The notes beneath the pieces are model-generated. The model ran no database searches and had not been told where the DNA came from. It was given only the letters and a program-made list of their open reading frames with translations. Below are positions 1 through 10,965 of a DNA stretch of 64,000 nt, in pieces (the stretch's first letter is position 1; every line of letters starts with the position of its first letter). The DNA is from Eremophila alpestris peregrina. Its lineage: Eukaryota; Chordata; Aves; Passeriformes; Alaudidae. The position numbers and the translations under genes were made by a program. The stretch lies in assembly GCA_009792885.1 (NCBI GenBank), contig WMCF01000033.1:1429344-1493343 (forward strand), read 5' to 3'.

Positions 1-3000
1 TTTTCTGACATTAATGCACTAAGTAAGACATATTGCAGTGAAACAGTTACATGATAATTCATTTTATCCCTCTAAAATAAGTACTTAATTGGTTAAGAGG
101 AAAAGAAATAGGCCTATTTATCAGATGTTTAGGCTTGTCTACCTGAGGAGATAGCCTGGAATAGTTATTGCCTACTAACTCTTCAGGAGGACATTCTTAA
201 TCCATAGTGAAATTGCTCCTGTGTGTTTACCTTAACCCACACTGGGAATGAGTGCAGACTGATTGTTGCACTTTGGATTCACCCCCTGCATTTATTCTGC
301 AACAACTCCCCCACAAAGAAAAAAATTTAATGAAAATAATGCAAGGAGTTCAGAAAAATAGCTATAAAACTCAGTTCATCTTTTATGCAGTAAAATTCTC
401 ACTCTCCTGTGCAGGATGTAGTTTGCTAGGCAGGACTAGAGATTACTTGGATGTGGAAAGATGTTTCAAATAGAAGTGCCTGAGGTACACATCCATATGC
501 TCCCTCTTTTCCCCCAACTGCCCAAATAATTTATCTTAGGTGATGCTGATTCTTCTCTTTTCTAGTTGTTTGGGGTGTTGGGGAGGGGGAGGGGTTGTGT
601 TGTTTGATTTTGTTGTTTTAATTTTTTCTGTGGGATGTAGAGAAGAGTATATATGATACTCTAGAATTTATGGTACTTGCTTCTGTTTTTCCTATAGAAG
701 GTGAGCCACTTGTGTGCTTGGTCTGCAGAACAGTCCTGCAATACCTCAGCTCTCAACTGGAGATGTGGCACTCACTCTTCCTCTGCTAGCACAGAGAGAT
801 CTAATCAGTGAAACAATGGTTTCTGGTCAGACCTGTCAGCGTGCAACTTTGGTTCTCAACCTCTAAAATAAATCAAGATAATTATGCCTGTAAAATGGTG
901 TGAAATTTTGAAAGACAAACATGATAGATGTGAAATCATAATAAATCTCCTTCTCAGTAGAAATATCAACTTTTCTCAAAATGTGATAATTTCTGTGTGA
1001 CACAATTCACATAATATCAGACTTGAGAAATCCATAACTCAGGTATCAGGAAACAAGACAGAGCTGTCAATATGCTAGTCCAACAAATGAGGTATCATTA
1101 CACTTTGCTATAATTCACATGCCATCAGAGTCATACAGCAGCTTCTGTATGTATCCATGTTTTTTTAACAGACTGTAGTAGGTGAATACACAACAAGTGC
1201 AGTAAAGCACTGTCAAACCAAACCATTAGGGATGACAGACCCCAGTGGATTAAGGCATGATGGCAAGGTCAGTGGGATGTGAAACTTGGCTAATGATGTC
1301 ATGCCCTTGTCAGCTTGCATTGGCTAAACACGTTAAGGTTTACCAGCAAGCCCTATGGATAAGTGAGCACTGCTAAAGGGAATTTCGACCTGAAATAGGT
1401 CAACATGAGCAGAATACAAATACTTGTGCTGCAAAGACCCTTGCTGAAAGCCTGGCACCGCTAAAGCCGATGGGAGCTTGGCCAGTGAAATCCGTGGGGC
1501 CAGGATTTTGCCCTTTGGCTTTTGTGGATATGACATTCAATTAAATCCCTTTGCCTCTATTCTGTAGATTGGGTTTCATCACATGTCATAAGACATTTGT
1601 AGATTGCAAGCTGTGTAGTAGGGAACAGCATCTCATTAAAGATTTGTACAGATACCAGATTAATGGGACCCCAGTCCTCCCAGGGCCACCTCACTCATGC
1701 TGAAGAACAAAGCAATAAAAGAAAGCCCATCTGCAGTGCAAGAATGCTCCTGCTGTAGGAATTAGCTAAGTTTCATCATCTGAAAATGACTGCCCAGGAT
1801 GCCCTGTGCAGCTGAGCAGAGTGGGGTGGGTAAGTGTAGAGGGAGCCACGACCAGCTTCCCCCTGTCAGAAAACATTAATGTGAGCAGGGCTCAGAGGGA
1901 GGAGGTGTCTCCCAGCTGAGACCCAGCCACTCTGACAGTTGGTGCTCCAGGAGCCAGACAAGTACTTCCAAAGAGGAAAGGGGCACTAACAGAGGGGCTG
2001 GACAACAAGGCAGGGTGAAAGTAGGCTATGTCTCTTGGAGAGACAGTGATCACTGGTGCATCTTATACTACAGATAAACAACCAAACTTGAAACTTGTCT
2101 GTCTTGCAGAGGTGGTGATCATGTTTTATAGCTGTTTGGTTTTGAATCAACACTCAATGAATAAGTACTAAAGCTAGCTCCTTCAGACACAAATTTTGTT
2201 GTTGTGGGGGTTTTTTACTTCTAGGCATAGGGATTGTTAGGTTTACCAACTGAGCAAAGCAAAAATACGCCTCCATAGCCAGAGCCACAAAAGCCAAGGA
2301 GCAAAAATGCTCACCCTTAAGAGACCATCACCAGAGATTCTCAGACCATACAGAATCACATTTGAAACATTGTACAGGCAGAATCACCTCCTGCAATTTC
2401 ACAGAAGCACAGGTCTGCCTGGCTCTGCTTAGCACATCTACGGGCAGTAGAAGGGAAAGAGTAAAGGCAGTATATTTAGTCCTTCTTCAGTGCATTCGGC
2501 TGTCACATCTTTCAAAACAGACTTCTAAACATCACCAAATCTATTTTTAGAAACATTTTGACTCAAGAACCTCAAAGTTCAGTAGAATCCAAACGGCCAG
2601 TGGCTATGAAGGAGTTACAATTCTCATTCTGACACCCAGATCCAAGCTTAGATTCCAATACACTTTGGGTTTGGGTTTTTTTAATTGCAAATACACAATG
2701 GTTTAATTTCCAAAAAGATGAAGTATTTAAATCATACTACATTATTTGCCTTTTTTTTTTTTTTTAGTATTTATTTTTTCCCCTAATGAGGTAAATAAAA
2801 CAAGGTAGGAGGAGATGGAATTGACTAATTCTAGAAAGGTGGGCCAAAGTCTTAGACACATTTAGGCAACTAAAAGTAAAGAAAATTCTAGAAATGCCCA
2901 ACAGGGTAGATGCCTTGCTTCTGCTAATGGCAAAGATTATTTTACTGTCAAACTGCCAAAAGAATGGCAATCTGAAAGATGAGAAATAGAGTATTATAAG

Positions 3001-5004
3001 TGTCAGTGTCAGAAAATGTTAATGAGCAATACTATCACAAATTAGATCAGACACAGGCAAGTAGCTAAGAAGAAACAGGTTTCAGAGAAGGAAAATCTTA
3101 AACTTAACAAAAATTTATGTCATTAAACAGTCTAGGTACGCACAACATCTCTAATAATATTAATTTAAGAGAGAGAATTTAGTGGAATACAGTGACTGCA
3201 AAAGATAGTTAGAGTAGGATGATACAATCTTGCATGAGGATGGGGTATAATGAGCCCCATGAAGATGTATCAAGTTCTGAGGGTTGTCCAAAAACTTCTC
3301 AGAGTGGCTTAGAATAACTGTGAGATGGCTCCTTGGGTGTGTTTTGTAAATCAAAAGGTTTAAATAAATGAGAAAATAACAAACCATACAAAAACAAAAC
3401 AGAAGCCAAGTGCAGGTGCAGGAAAACTCCTTACACCTGGCTAAGACCCTCAAGAAGTCCTGAGCACCTCTGTGCTCCTTCTTAAATGCACAAAGATCAA
3501 GGAGGGTTCTTTTGATAAACTGCCAATAGAAACAGGTGCAGGTTTTGAGAAACATCCCAAAGATCCAATAGTGCCCTGTCCTGGCACTGAGCTAACCATG
3601 GTAAGAAGGGCAGGGAACATTCTAGTTCTTCTTCCTTAATAGTCCTGAGGTGAAACTGAAAACCTTTTCCTTATCTGGAAACATTTGCTTGGCTGTTGGG
3701 GGGGTGCACTGCAACAGTAGGGAATTAGCTAAGAGTAATAATCATCTAGTGAGAGGGCAGATGCTGTTAATCAGGAAAAATCAAGAGTAAAATAAGTGCA
3801 CAACAGGACTAAAAAGTGACAGTTTTGTTTGCTATTGCCTCAGCTTTTCAGGCTGCCCATGAACAGGCCCATGAGACAGACCTGGGACAGGGACACTGTG
3901 TGCTTCCTGGCACTGAAGTGGGAAGTTCCTTCTCTGAAACATGAAGAGCTGTATTTTGCTACTGACTTAACCCTCCTCCCACTTTCTGTGCCCCTACAGA
4001 TAAACCTCCAAAGGCAGGAGTAACAGAGTAGATAACGTGTTTCAACAAGGGCAAGTTCAGCAAAATTTGAATGATGGTCACTATCTAAAAGCAAATAGGA
4101 AATCCTGGGAATTTGCTTACATTGTGAATAACCAGAAAGGAGCAGAAGTAAAGGTATGACAGGGAAGATTTCTGGGAGTATGAACATTTCAGACAGGGCA
4201 GAGAGGAACACAAAAGCTTTCTCTCAACAGGTACAGAGATGAAGCTACACAACAAGAGAGGATTGTTTCCATCAGCAGGCAGAATAGAAGCCTGCCCAAC
4301 CACAACACAGCCCTAGCACAGAACAGGAGCCAGGAGATGGTTTTAATTCACAGCAGCCTCTATACCAGAAATTGAGCAGAGTAGTGAAGTTACCAACACA
4401 GAAATGTTTAAATAAACAAAGGAGATACTATTGACCAGGACTAGTCAAGCCCCCAGACTGGGGACTGGGCAAGTACCAAATCAGAAGTACATAAAGTTAC
4501 ACCGCAAATATCAGCCAGAAGCCAATATGGGGCTGCAAAGGGGTCTGTGGAAGGACAATGGAGCAACCAACTGGCATAAGCATAAAGTGAGCTACAAGTA
4601 AGGTGTAGGCAGGTCAGAGGAAAGGCATCCAAGTAGTTTCACACAGCTAAAGAAAGACTAAAATATGACTTTTGTGCATTTTACAGAAGGAACTTGGCAC
4701 ACCTGTAAAGAAAAAGGCATCTAGTTATTTAGCATACAAAAATGTGTCAGAGGAAATGTAAAAATGTTTTTGCAGAAAAAAAAAAACCTGAATATGTTGT
4801 CTAACTGTTCTTATAGACATGTATGTAGGACCAAAAGAGTAAGAAATTTGGTGAAGTATGTTCAAACCCGTATATTTTCAGGATTATGGAAATCAATAAG
4901 AATTTTCCTTTCTTTACTGAAGTACAAATACCAAAGAAAAAAAAAAAAAGAAAGAAAAAGGAAATAGATCAAAATGAATGCCTTCAGCAAAGTTCCCTTG
5001 TTTC
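1..5004. other. AT-rich intergenic DNA, no gene seen
   Basis: No open frame here resembles a known protein. The longest minus-strand frame, at 3160-3555, is 131 codons of Leu/Phe/Ser/Cys-rich sequence typical of random AT-rich DNA. There are short T tracts near 2751-2765 and A tracts near 4775 and 4936. No splice-flanked exon, RNA gene or clear transposon edge was recognised. The right part (about 4.0-5.0 kb) could be the further decayed 5' part of the LINE that begins to be recognisable near 5005, but I could not show it. Confidence 0.6.
572..594 (+). other. G-quadruplex motif
   Basis: Four runs of four or five G are separated by loops TGTT, A and A. This meets the strict G4 pattern with G-tracts of at least four. 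It sits in otherwise AT-rich DNA with no gene nearby, so any function is unknown. The motif is seen directly; folding is inferred. Confidence 0.7.
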
Positions 5005-6860
5005 AGGCCAGTAAAAAAGAGTTTGAAGAACAGTTTTCAGAGGGTGTAAAAACCCCATAATTAATAATTTCTTCAAACACATCAGGAGCAGGAAGCTATA
5101 GAATTTTTAGGCCCATTAATTGATCAAAGTACAAAAGGAACTTTCAGGGAAGGTAAAGCAGAGGAGGAAAATTAAATTTATTTTTTTACAACCTTGAAGG
5201 AGTTTGGGGAAATACCTGGGCTGGAACCTCTCTTCATGCATCAGAAGGAATATGTCAAAGGAACTACTTCAGAGTGAGTTCATTAGAAGACTCTATAGAA
5301 GAAATTGTCAAAATTAAGGTAAAAAGTTGTCAGGTCCAGATGATTTAAAGGCTGACCTACTAGAGGAAGCTGCAAGGCATTGGAGCTGTCATTGCACTGC
5401 AGGAATGAAGGATGGCAGAAGTGATGACAAATTTTTATGAGTTGCAAGGTGTATCTGTAGAGCTGTAGCACCTCCTGGTTTGACAACAGCATCAGGAGCA
5501 TTGGGAGGACTTGAGAGGATATTGGGAAAGTGCAGTACCCCAGGGAAGGAGCTTTCAAAGAGGGAAGTCATGTCTTGTAAACCAGACAGAATTCTCTGAA
5601 GGCACCCAGTTAAGTACATGGGCACAAAAAGGCAGGGGAATGGCAGGCTGGATTTGCTAAGAAGCCTGCCTCCAAATGTGAATGCCTAGGAAAGAGAAGA
5701 CAGCCTGGACAGATGTCCAAGATGTTCCTGATGAATGACTCCTAGGGCTTCCAATCATTTTAACTTCCACGAGTGCTTTAGGCAGCCTTTATTTCTATAC
5801 ATTTAGTAACATTCAATGGATTTGTGATCTGTGAACTAGACCAGTCTGTCCCTTGAATCCACAAATAACAAATACTATCCACATTCAGTGTGGCAATGAA
5901 CTTTGAAACTACACATTGCATGAAGAATCATTTTGCTTTTTAAAATTTTCTAAATATGCCTTCTAGAAGCATCCTTCAATATCCCCTACTTTAGGTACAA
6001 GCAATTCCCAGCCTATCCTGCATATACTGATTGGGATTCAGTCTCTGGAATTCCTGAAAAGTATTTGGCAATGTCCTTCACCAAAAACTCCCCCTACTAC
6101 AATATAGGAAAGTAACTCCTTTGACAGACAGGTAAAGAGTTAAGGTTTAGAAGATGAGGAATAGGAATAAACAACCAATTTTCTCAATGCAGAGCAGGTA
6201 CCAGTAGAGTCTTACTGGGGTGTGTGATAAGTCTGCCCTGTTCAACACACTTCCAAAATACCTGGAAAAGGAGGTGAATAGTAAGATGGCTATGTTTTCT
6301 GTTGATAAGAATTTAGCTTGTAAAGAAAAAAAAAAAAAAAAAAAGAGAGAGAGAGAACTTTAGGAAACAAACTGACTGGATGATTAAGTGGCAGATGAAA
6401 TTCAAAATAGATAAATGTAAAGTAGCATGTACAAGAAAAACAATCCTAACTTTATATACACAGTGACAGACTATAAATTAGCATTCAGGAATAAGATCTT
6501 GGAAATGTAATAGACAGTCTGTGAAAGTGTCAGAGCTCAATGCTCAGGAATAATAAAAAAAAAAGGCAAATTGAATGTGAGGAATTATTAAGAAAGGAAA
6601 AGAGAAGGGAGAGAGAGAAAAATCATCCCATGCTGCATAGATATGGGGCTACCACACCCTGAATACTATGGGCAGTTCTGATCCCATCTCCATAGTGTAC
6701 AGCAGGTCTGAAAAGGGTTCAGAAGTGGAGTATTAGGATAACAAATGTGTGACGTTTCTGCATCTAAAGTGATTAAATAGATCAGGCTTTTTCAGTCTGA
6801 AAAGAGGTGACTGAACAAGTCTGTAAAATAGGTCTATGAAATCACAAGTATATAGCAAAC
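5005..6860 (+). mobile_element. Decayed CR1-superfamily LINE, reverse transcriptase region
   Basis: This is a plus-strand remnant of a LINE ORF2 with many stops and frame changes. Around 5010-5160 it matches the linker ahead of the reverse transcriptase in amniote CR1-type LINEs (a 'KKEFEEQ' stretch followed by a 'KTHQEQEA'-like stretch). Near 5315-5370 comes a degenerate SGPDDLKADLLEEA-like block, corresponding to the family's 'GPDG' RT motif. Near 6200-6305 a frame reads like LFNT..YLEKEVNSKMAMF, the stretch just before the catalytic aspartates, with FSVD where an active enzyme has xADD. Near 6440-6500 a NNPNF-YT-like stretch and near 6785-6815 an FSLKRGD-like stretch correspond to the C-terminal part. 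The region 5650-6150 is too decayed to align by eye. An old, inactive copy is certain from the stops; the exact subfamily is not determined. Confidence 0.68.
6326..6355 (+). repeat. Poly-A followed by (GA)n
   Basis: About 19 A are followed by five or six GA units, interrupting the decayed LINE. It is a low-complexity expansion inside the old element and probably arose after insertion. Confidence 0.85.
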
Positions 6861-7604
6861 ATCAACAAGGATCTTGTGTTCATTGTCTTTTCCAGTGCAG
6901 GAATCAGAAAGTATCAAAGAAAGGCAAAGACAGCAAATTCAGAACAAAGAAATAAAGCACACCTGTGAAAAGTCTTTCCATAGGTTTTCACCAGAGTTTC
7001 CCAGGCTTCAGAGAGTGATGAGTCAAAACAGGATAAGTGAAAAAAATCAATCCAGGTCTATTAAATATGGAGACAAAATGTGTAGCCTAGGAGCCATGGC
7101 TCACCAGAAGCTGAGATATTATGCTGGGGAAGGGCTTATGGCTTCCCTGGCTTTGTACTCCTCTCAATACAACTACAGATGGCTGCTATCAGAGAGAAGA
7201 TAATGGATTAATCTAATATATTGGCTGTACAGGTTTAGACTTTCTCATGTTCTCAGTCAATGCACTGCAGCTTTTAAGATCCACAGTTAGTAAAATACTT
7301 CTATTTTTTGTCTAGTACAGTAAATCTATTTGGTATGGGCCACACTGACAGACAGTGAGCATAGAACCCCACTGGACTATGACAGTGATGGCATTTTTAG
7401 GTGGCACTTTGCAGTTTCCCACTTGAAAGCTGAAAGATCACTTGTGAAAGAAATAAGTAAACAAATTGACAACGGAGAACTGCTTCAACAGGAGGTCTAA
7501 CTGTAGCATGTCTTCAAGTTTTCATGGTTGCTGGAGATGGCCAGTTATGTTGACCCTGGCATACTGATTTTGGTGCAAATGGAGTTCATCTCATTCATTG
7601 AAGA
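6861..7604. other. Intergenic, no gene seen
   Basis: A 109-codon plus-strand frame (6874-7203) has no recognisable domain and overlaps the tail of the decayed LINE. Nothing else is evident. Confidence 0.5.
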
Positions 7605-7665
7605 CACAGTTCAGTGGTGGACAGGGTGGTGGTGCTGGATAACAGTGGGACTGACTTGATGTGTG
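7605..7665 (+). mobile_element. Possible short CR1 3'-end scrap
   Basis: The sequence resembles the part of CR1 3' ends that reads 'gttcagtggtgga...ggtgctgg..aacag..ggac' shortly before the terminal repeats. The downstream tail is missing, so this is only a weak visual match over about 60 bases. Confidence 0.3.
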
Positions 7666-9035
7666 GTGGAGCAGACACTGCTCTTCATGCCAGGGGAAAA
7701 GTGGGGACTGGCTGGGAAGTGTTCAGTGCCACAGGATCAGGACCCCAGTGCACACAAGGGTCTGGCACATGCACGTGTGTGCACACACATCCCCAGCAAG
7801 GAGGGAACAGCAACCAGGCTGCTCTCCTCCAGGGCACAGGGCACTTCCCCACCACCCAATCCCCAATGGGAAACTCCCCAGGCTGGGCAGAACCTCTGTA
7901 CCTATTTACTGTACCTACTTACAGAATGGCTAGAGTACTTTCTTGACCTTAATTGCACAGGGGAGAGGAACAGCCCATTAAATTGTGATCAACCAGATTG
8001 CAGACAAAATTTAAAACACAGTCCTACTTTAGGCAGTACGTGCAAAGTCATCCTACCTCACATCTCCAGGCAAGTTTGACAATCCAAGGGCCATCCTCCT
8101 CTCAAAGAGAGCACTGTTTCAAGTTTTCAGGGTTACAGTGCCACAACAGCTCCAATTACCTTCAGCTGGATTTAGTGTTAAGCACTCTGAAAATCAGAGC
8201 CTTAAGGGCTTGATTTTCTTTGGTTTTACCTGAGATGCAGCTGAAAATGCTCAGCCCATTTATCCCATCAGTGGGAAAAGACACTGAAGTGGTTTGGAAA
8301 TGAAATGAAATTTTGCTAGAGCTTCTTGCTGCTGTCATAGTAAACTTCCCAAACTGGAATTTAAGAATACAAACCACTCATGGCTCAGAACTGGCAGCAT
8401 ATAAAGTCTCAAAGAAAAATGAAATAATTTAAGAAATCTCCATGTGTTCTTTGCCAGATAGTTGAAACACATACTGCAAATTTTTCTGACATGTTTTTGA
8501 ACTTGCATTTTATTCTGCGAATTGGTGTTAAATTGTGTCCCTTTGCTGGACCATTTGCAAATAGAAAGATTGTCACATTAAATCATCCTAAAATACAACT
8601 ACATTTACATTCCAATTTTAGTCTGCATTTCCCTAGTGATGCAGACAAAATAAGAGTTTTCTTTAATTAAAGTGACTCCCCAGAATGCTAATGAACACTT
8701 GATTGAGTTTGGACATTTTCATAATTCTGATGTTCTAATTTTGCTGACAAAAAAACCAAGGATACAGCTGACCTCCTCTAATGTCCTCCTGTTCCACAGA
8801 AGGAAGTACACAGGAAATTGTTTTGGGATTTGTTTTGCTTTTTTTTTTTTTTTTTTTAATTACAAAGGTTGTTTCACTTGTCTGGATGTGATAGGACAAA
8901 ATAGGAACAAGCAAAGTTATGTCTTTGTGTTCATATTTGCCTGCTGGTGGGATATTTTTCTGAGAGCACAGGCTGTGTTGAACTTAGAAAGGAGAAATTT
9001 AGCTTGGTCATTTCTGTAGAGGCATAAAGTTGGCC
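7666..9035. other. Intergenic, no gene seen
   Basis: Overlapping frames of 90-138 codons at 7614-8079 share a locally GC-richer stretch. None shows a known motif, and three frames being open at once points to few stop codons rather than coding. An 18-base T tract lies near 8840-8857. No RNA gene was seen. Confidence 0.5.
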
Positions 9036-9375
9036 TTCCTTATCACTCTCTACAGCTGCCTGAAAGGAGAGTGTAGCCAGGAGGGGGTCAGCCTCTTCTC
9101 CCAGGTGACCAGTGACAGGACAAGAGGACACAGCCTCAAGCTGCACCAGGAAGTTTAAGCTAGATATTGGGAAATAATTCTTCACAGAAGGAGTGGTTGG
9201 GTGTTGGAATGGGCTCCCAGGGAGCTGGCTGAGTCACCATCCCTGGAGGTGTTTAAGAAATGACTTACTGAGGCACTCAGTGCCATGGTTTAGCTGATAA
9301 GGTGATGTTGGGTCACAGGTTGGACTTGATGATCTTTAAGGTCTTTTCCGACCTACTTTATTCTGTGATTCATTT
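9036..9375 (+). mobile_element. CR1 LINE 3' end, 5'-truncated
   Basis: This is a typical avian CR1 3' terminal region. It contains the conserved blocks '..ctctacagctgcctgaaaggag', 'cttctcccaggtgacc', 'gacaagagga', 'ggaatgggctcccagggag', 'gagtcaccatccctggaggtg' and 'ggttggacttgatgatctt', and ends in 'ttctgtgattcat'. CR1 copies are usually 5'-truncated and have no poly-A tail, as here. It carries no intact coding sequence. Orientation is opposite to the CR1 copy that begins 860 bases to the right. Confidence 0.93.
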
Positions 9376-10231
9376 ATTTATAAGGCAGACTTCACAATAA
9401 ACAGAAGCAGAAAATGTGAAGGTTTTTCAGCACAGTGTTTTGTCTTAACCACTTGACTGATTTTGTGTTCAGCAGAAACAGTGATTAGGCCAAATGCTCC
9501 CAGTTGCATTATGTGCAGTAATGCACACTCCTGCAGAGCACAGGACAGCATAAGAACAGGGGCTGCTTCCTGCAAGTGATAACCCACCCTGGGAGCAGAT
9601 GAGAGCTCATCCAATGTGTTTGGTACAGCCAGCTCAATCCGAGCTGCTCCTCCTGCCAGAGCACTCATTTCTCCACCATGACACAGCCAGATTAGCTCCT
9701 CCCTCCTCTCTCCAAAAACCAAAGATGTAATATTACACAATCTACACAAGTGAGTGTTAAACAAACATTAAGAGTGATAAAATGCAAATAACATGCAAGT
9801 CAGTTGTTCTCCAGAGTTAGTCGAGACAAGAGTCATGTCCAAGGTGGATGGCATCTGGAGACAAAACGGAGAAAAGTCAGGCACCCAGGAGGGGGAAACA
9901 AGTGGTTGACTCTACAGTTGTCTTGAGCAATGGGGACTGGTGAGCATCAGGCCAGGAGGCCTTTCATACACTGGAAAACTCCTGGAGCCCAAACTGATCT
10001 TTCTTTCAGTCTTTGAGCTAAACAGCCATGTTACCATCCTCTTTAGGGAGAACACAATCCTTAAGCTTTGTTTTAGAAATTTCAAAACAGAGCATTTTTA
10101 TGAACAATATTTTTCTTTGTTTTAGCATTTCCAATCAATGTGTGGGAGTTGTAAAAAAATGAAACAACAGACAAAACCAAAATGTTTTTAGTCAGTATTT
10201 CAATTATATCAGATGATAATTGGAAAGAAAC
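9376..10231. other. Spacer between two CR1 copies
   Basis: This is unique-looking sequence with a 128-codon minus-strand frame (9378-9764) that matches nothing I recognise. It is moderately GC-rich at 9540-9720. No promoter, RNA or element edge could be supported. Confidence 0.5.
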
Positions 10232-10965
10232 ATACAATCATAGAATCACAGAGTCACAGAGTCATAGAACCATAGAATATGCTGCGTTGGAAGGGACCCA
10301 TCAGGACCTTTGAGTCCAACTCCTGGCCTTGTGCAGTACAATCCCAAGAATCACACCATGTGCCTGAGTTCCCAAACCTTTTTTGAACTCTGTCGGGTTT
10401 GGTGCTGTGACCACCTCCCTGGGGAGCCTGTTACAGTGCTCAACCACCCTTTGGGTGAAAAACTTTCCCCTGATATCCAACCCTGAAGCTGACTCAGCTT
10501 CAGGCCATTTCCTTGAGTCCTGTCACTGGTCATGAGAGTGAAGAGATCAGTGCCTGCCCTTTGTCTTCTCCTTCTGAGAATGTTGAAGGTCACAATGAGG
10601 TCTCCTCTCAGTCTTCTCTTCTTCAGGCTGAAAAAAACAATTTACCTCAGCCTTTCCCCATTCAGCTTCCCCTCCAGATCCTTCACTATGCTCATGGTCC
10701 TCCTTTGGATGGTCTTTAATGGTTTAATGTATTTCTTATGTAGTGGCACCCAGAATTGTCCCCAGCCCTTGAGGTGAGGCTTCCCCAGTGCAGAGCAGAG
10801 CAGGACAATCCCCTCCCTTGCCCTGCTGACCACACTGTGCCTGATGTCCCCAAGACAGGGTTGGCCCTCCTGGCTGCCAGGGCACTGCTGGCTCACGTTC
10901 AACTTGCCTTGGACCAGGACTCCCAGGTCCATTTCCACAGTGGTGCTCTCCATGCCCAGAAATGG
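10232..10965 (-). mobile_element. CR1 LINE, 3' UTR plus end of ORF2
   Basis: Read on the minus strand, this copy runs from the last part of the reverse transcriptase ORF through the 3' UTR to the terminal short repeats (10232-10285 on the plus strand, a run of 'catagaatca'-like units). The minus-strand frame 10642-10953 translates to the conserved CR1 C-terminal segment, with DLGVLVQGKLN, SQQCPGSQEG, SRAREGIVLLCSALGKPHLK, FWVPLHKKYIK and LKTIQRR blocks in order. The frame is short and 5'-truncated, so no enzyme can be made. It is less diverged than the LINE at 5.0-6.9 kb, so it is a later insertion. Confidence 0.95.

Noticed and set aside
7614..8079. Three overlapping plus-strand frames of 90-138 codons
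   Set aside because: All three frames are open in the same stretch with no motif in any, so lack of stops rather than coding is the simplest reading.
10642..10953. 103-codon minus-strand frame taken as a gene
   Set aside because: It is the C-terminal end of a truncated CR1 reverse transcriptase, annotated as a mobile element instead.
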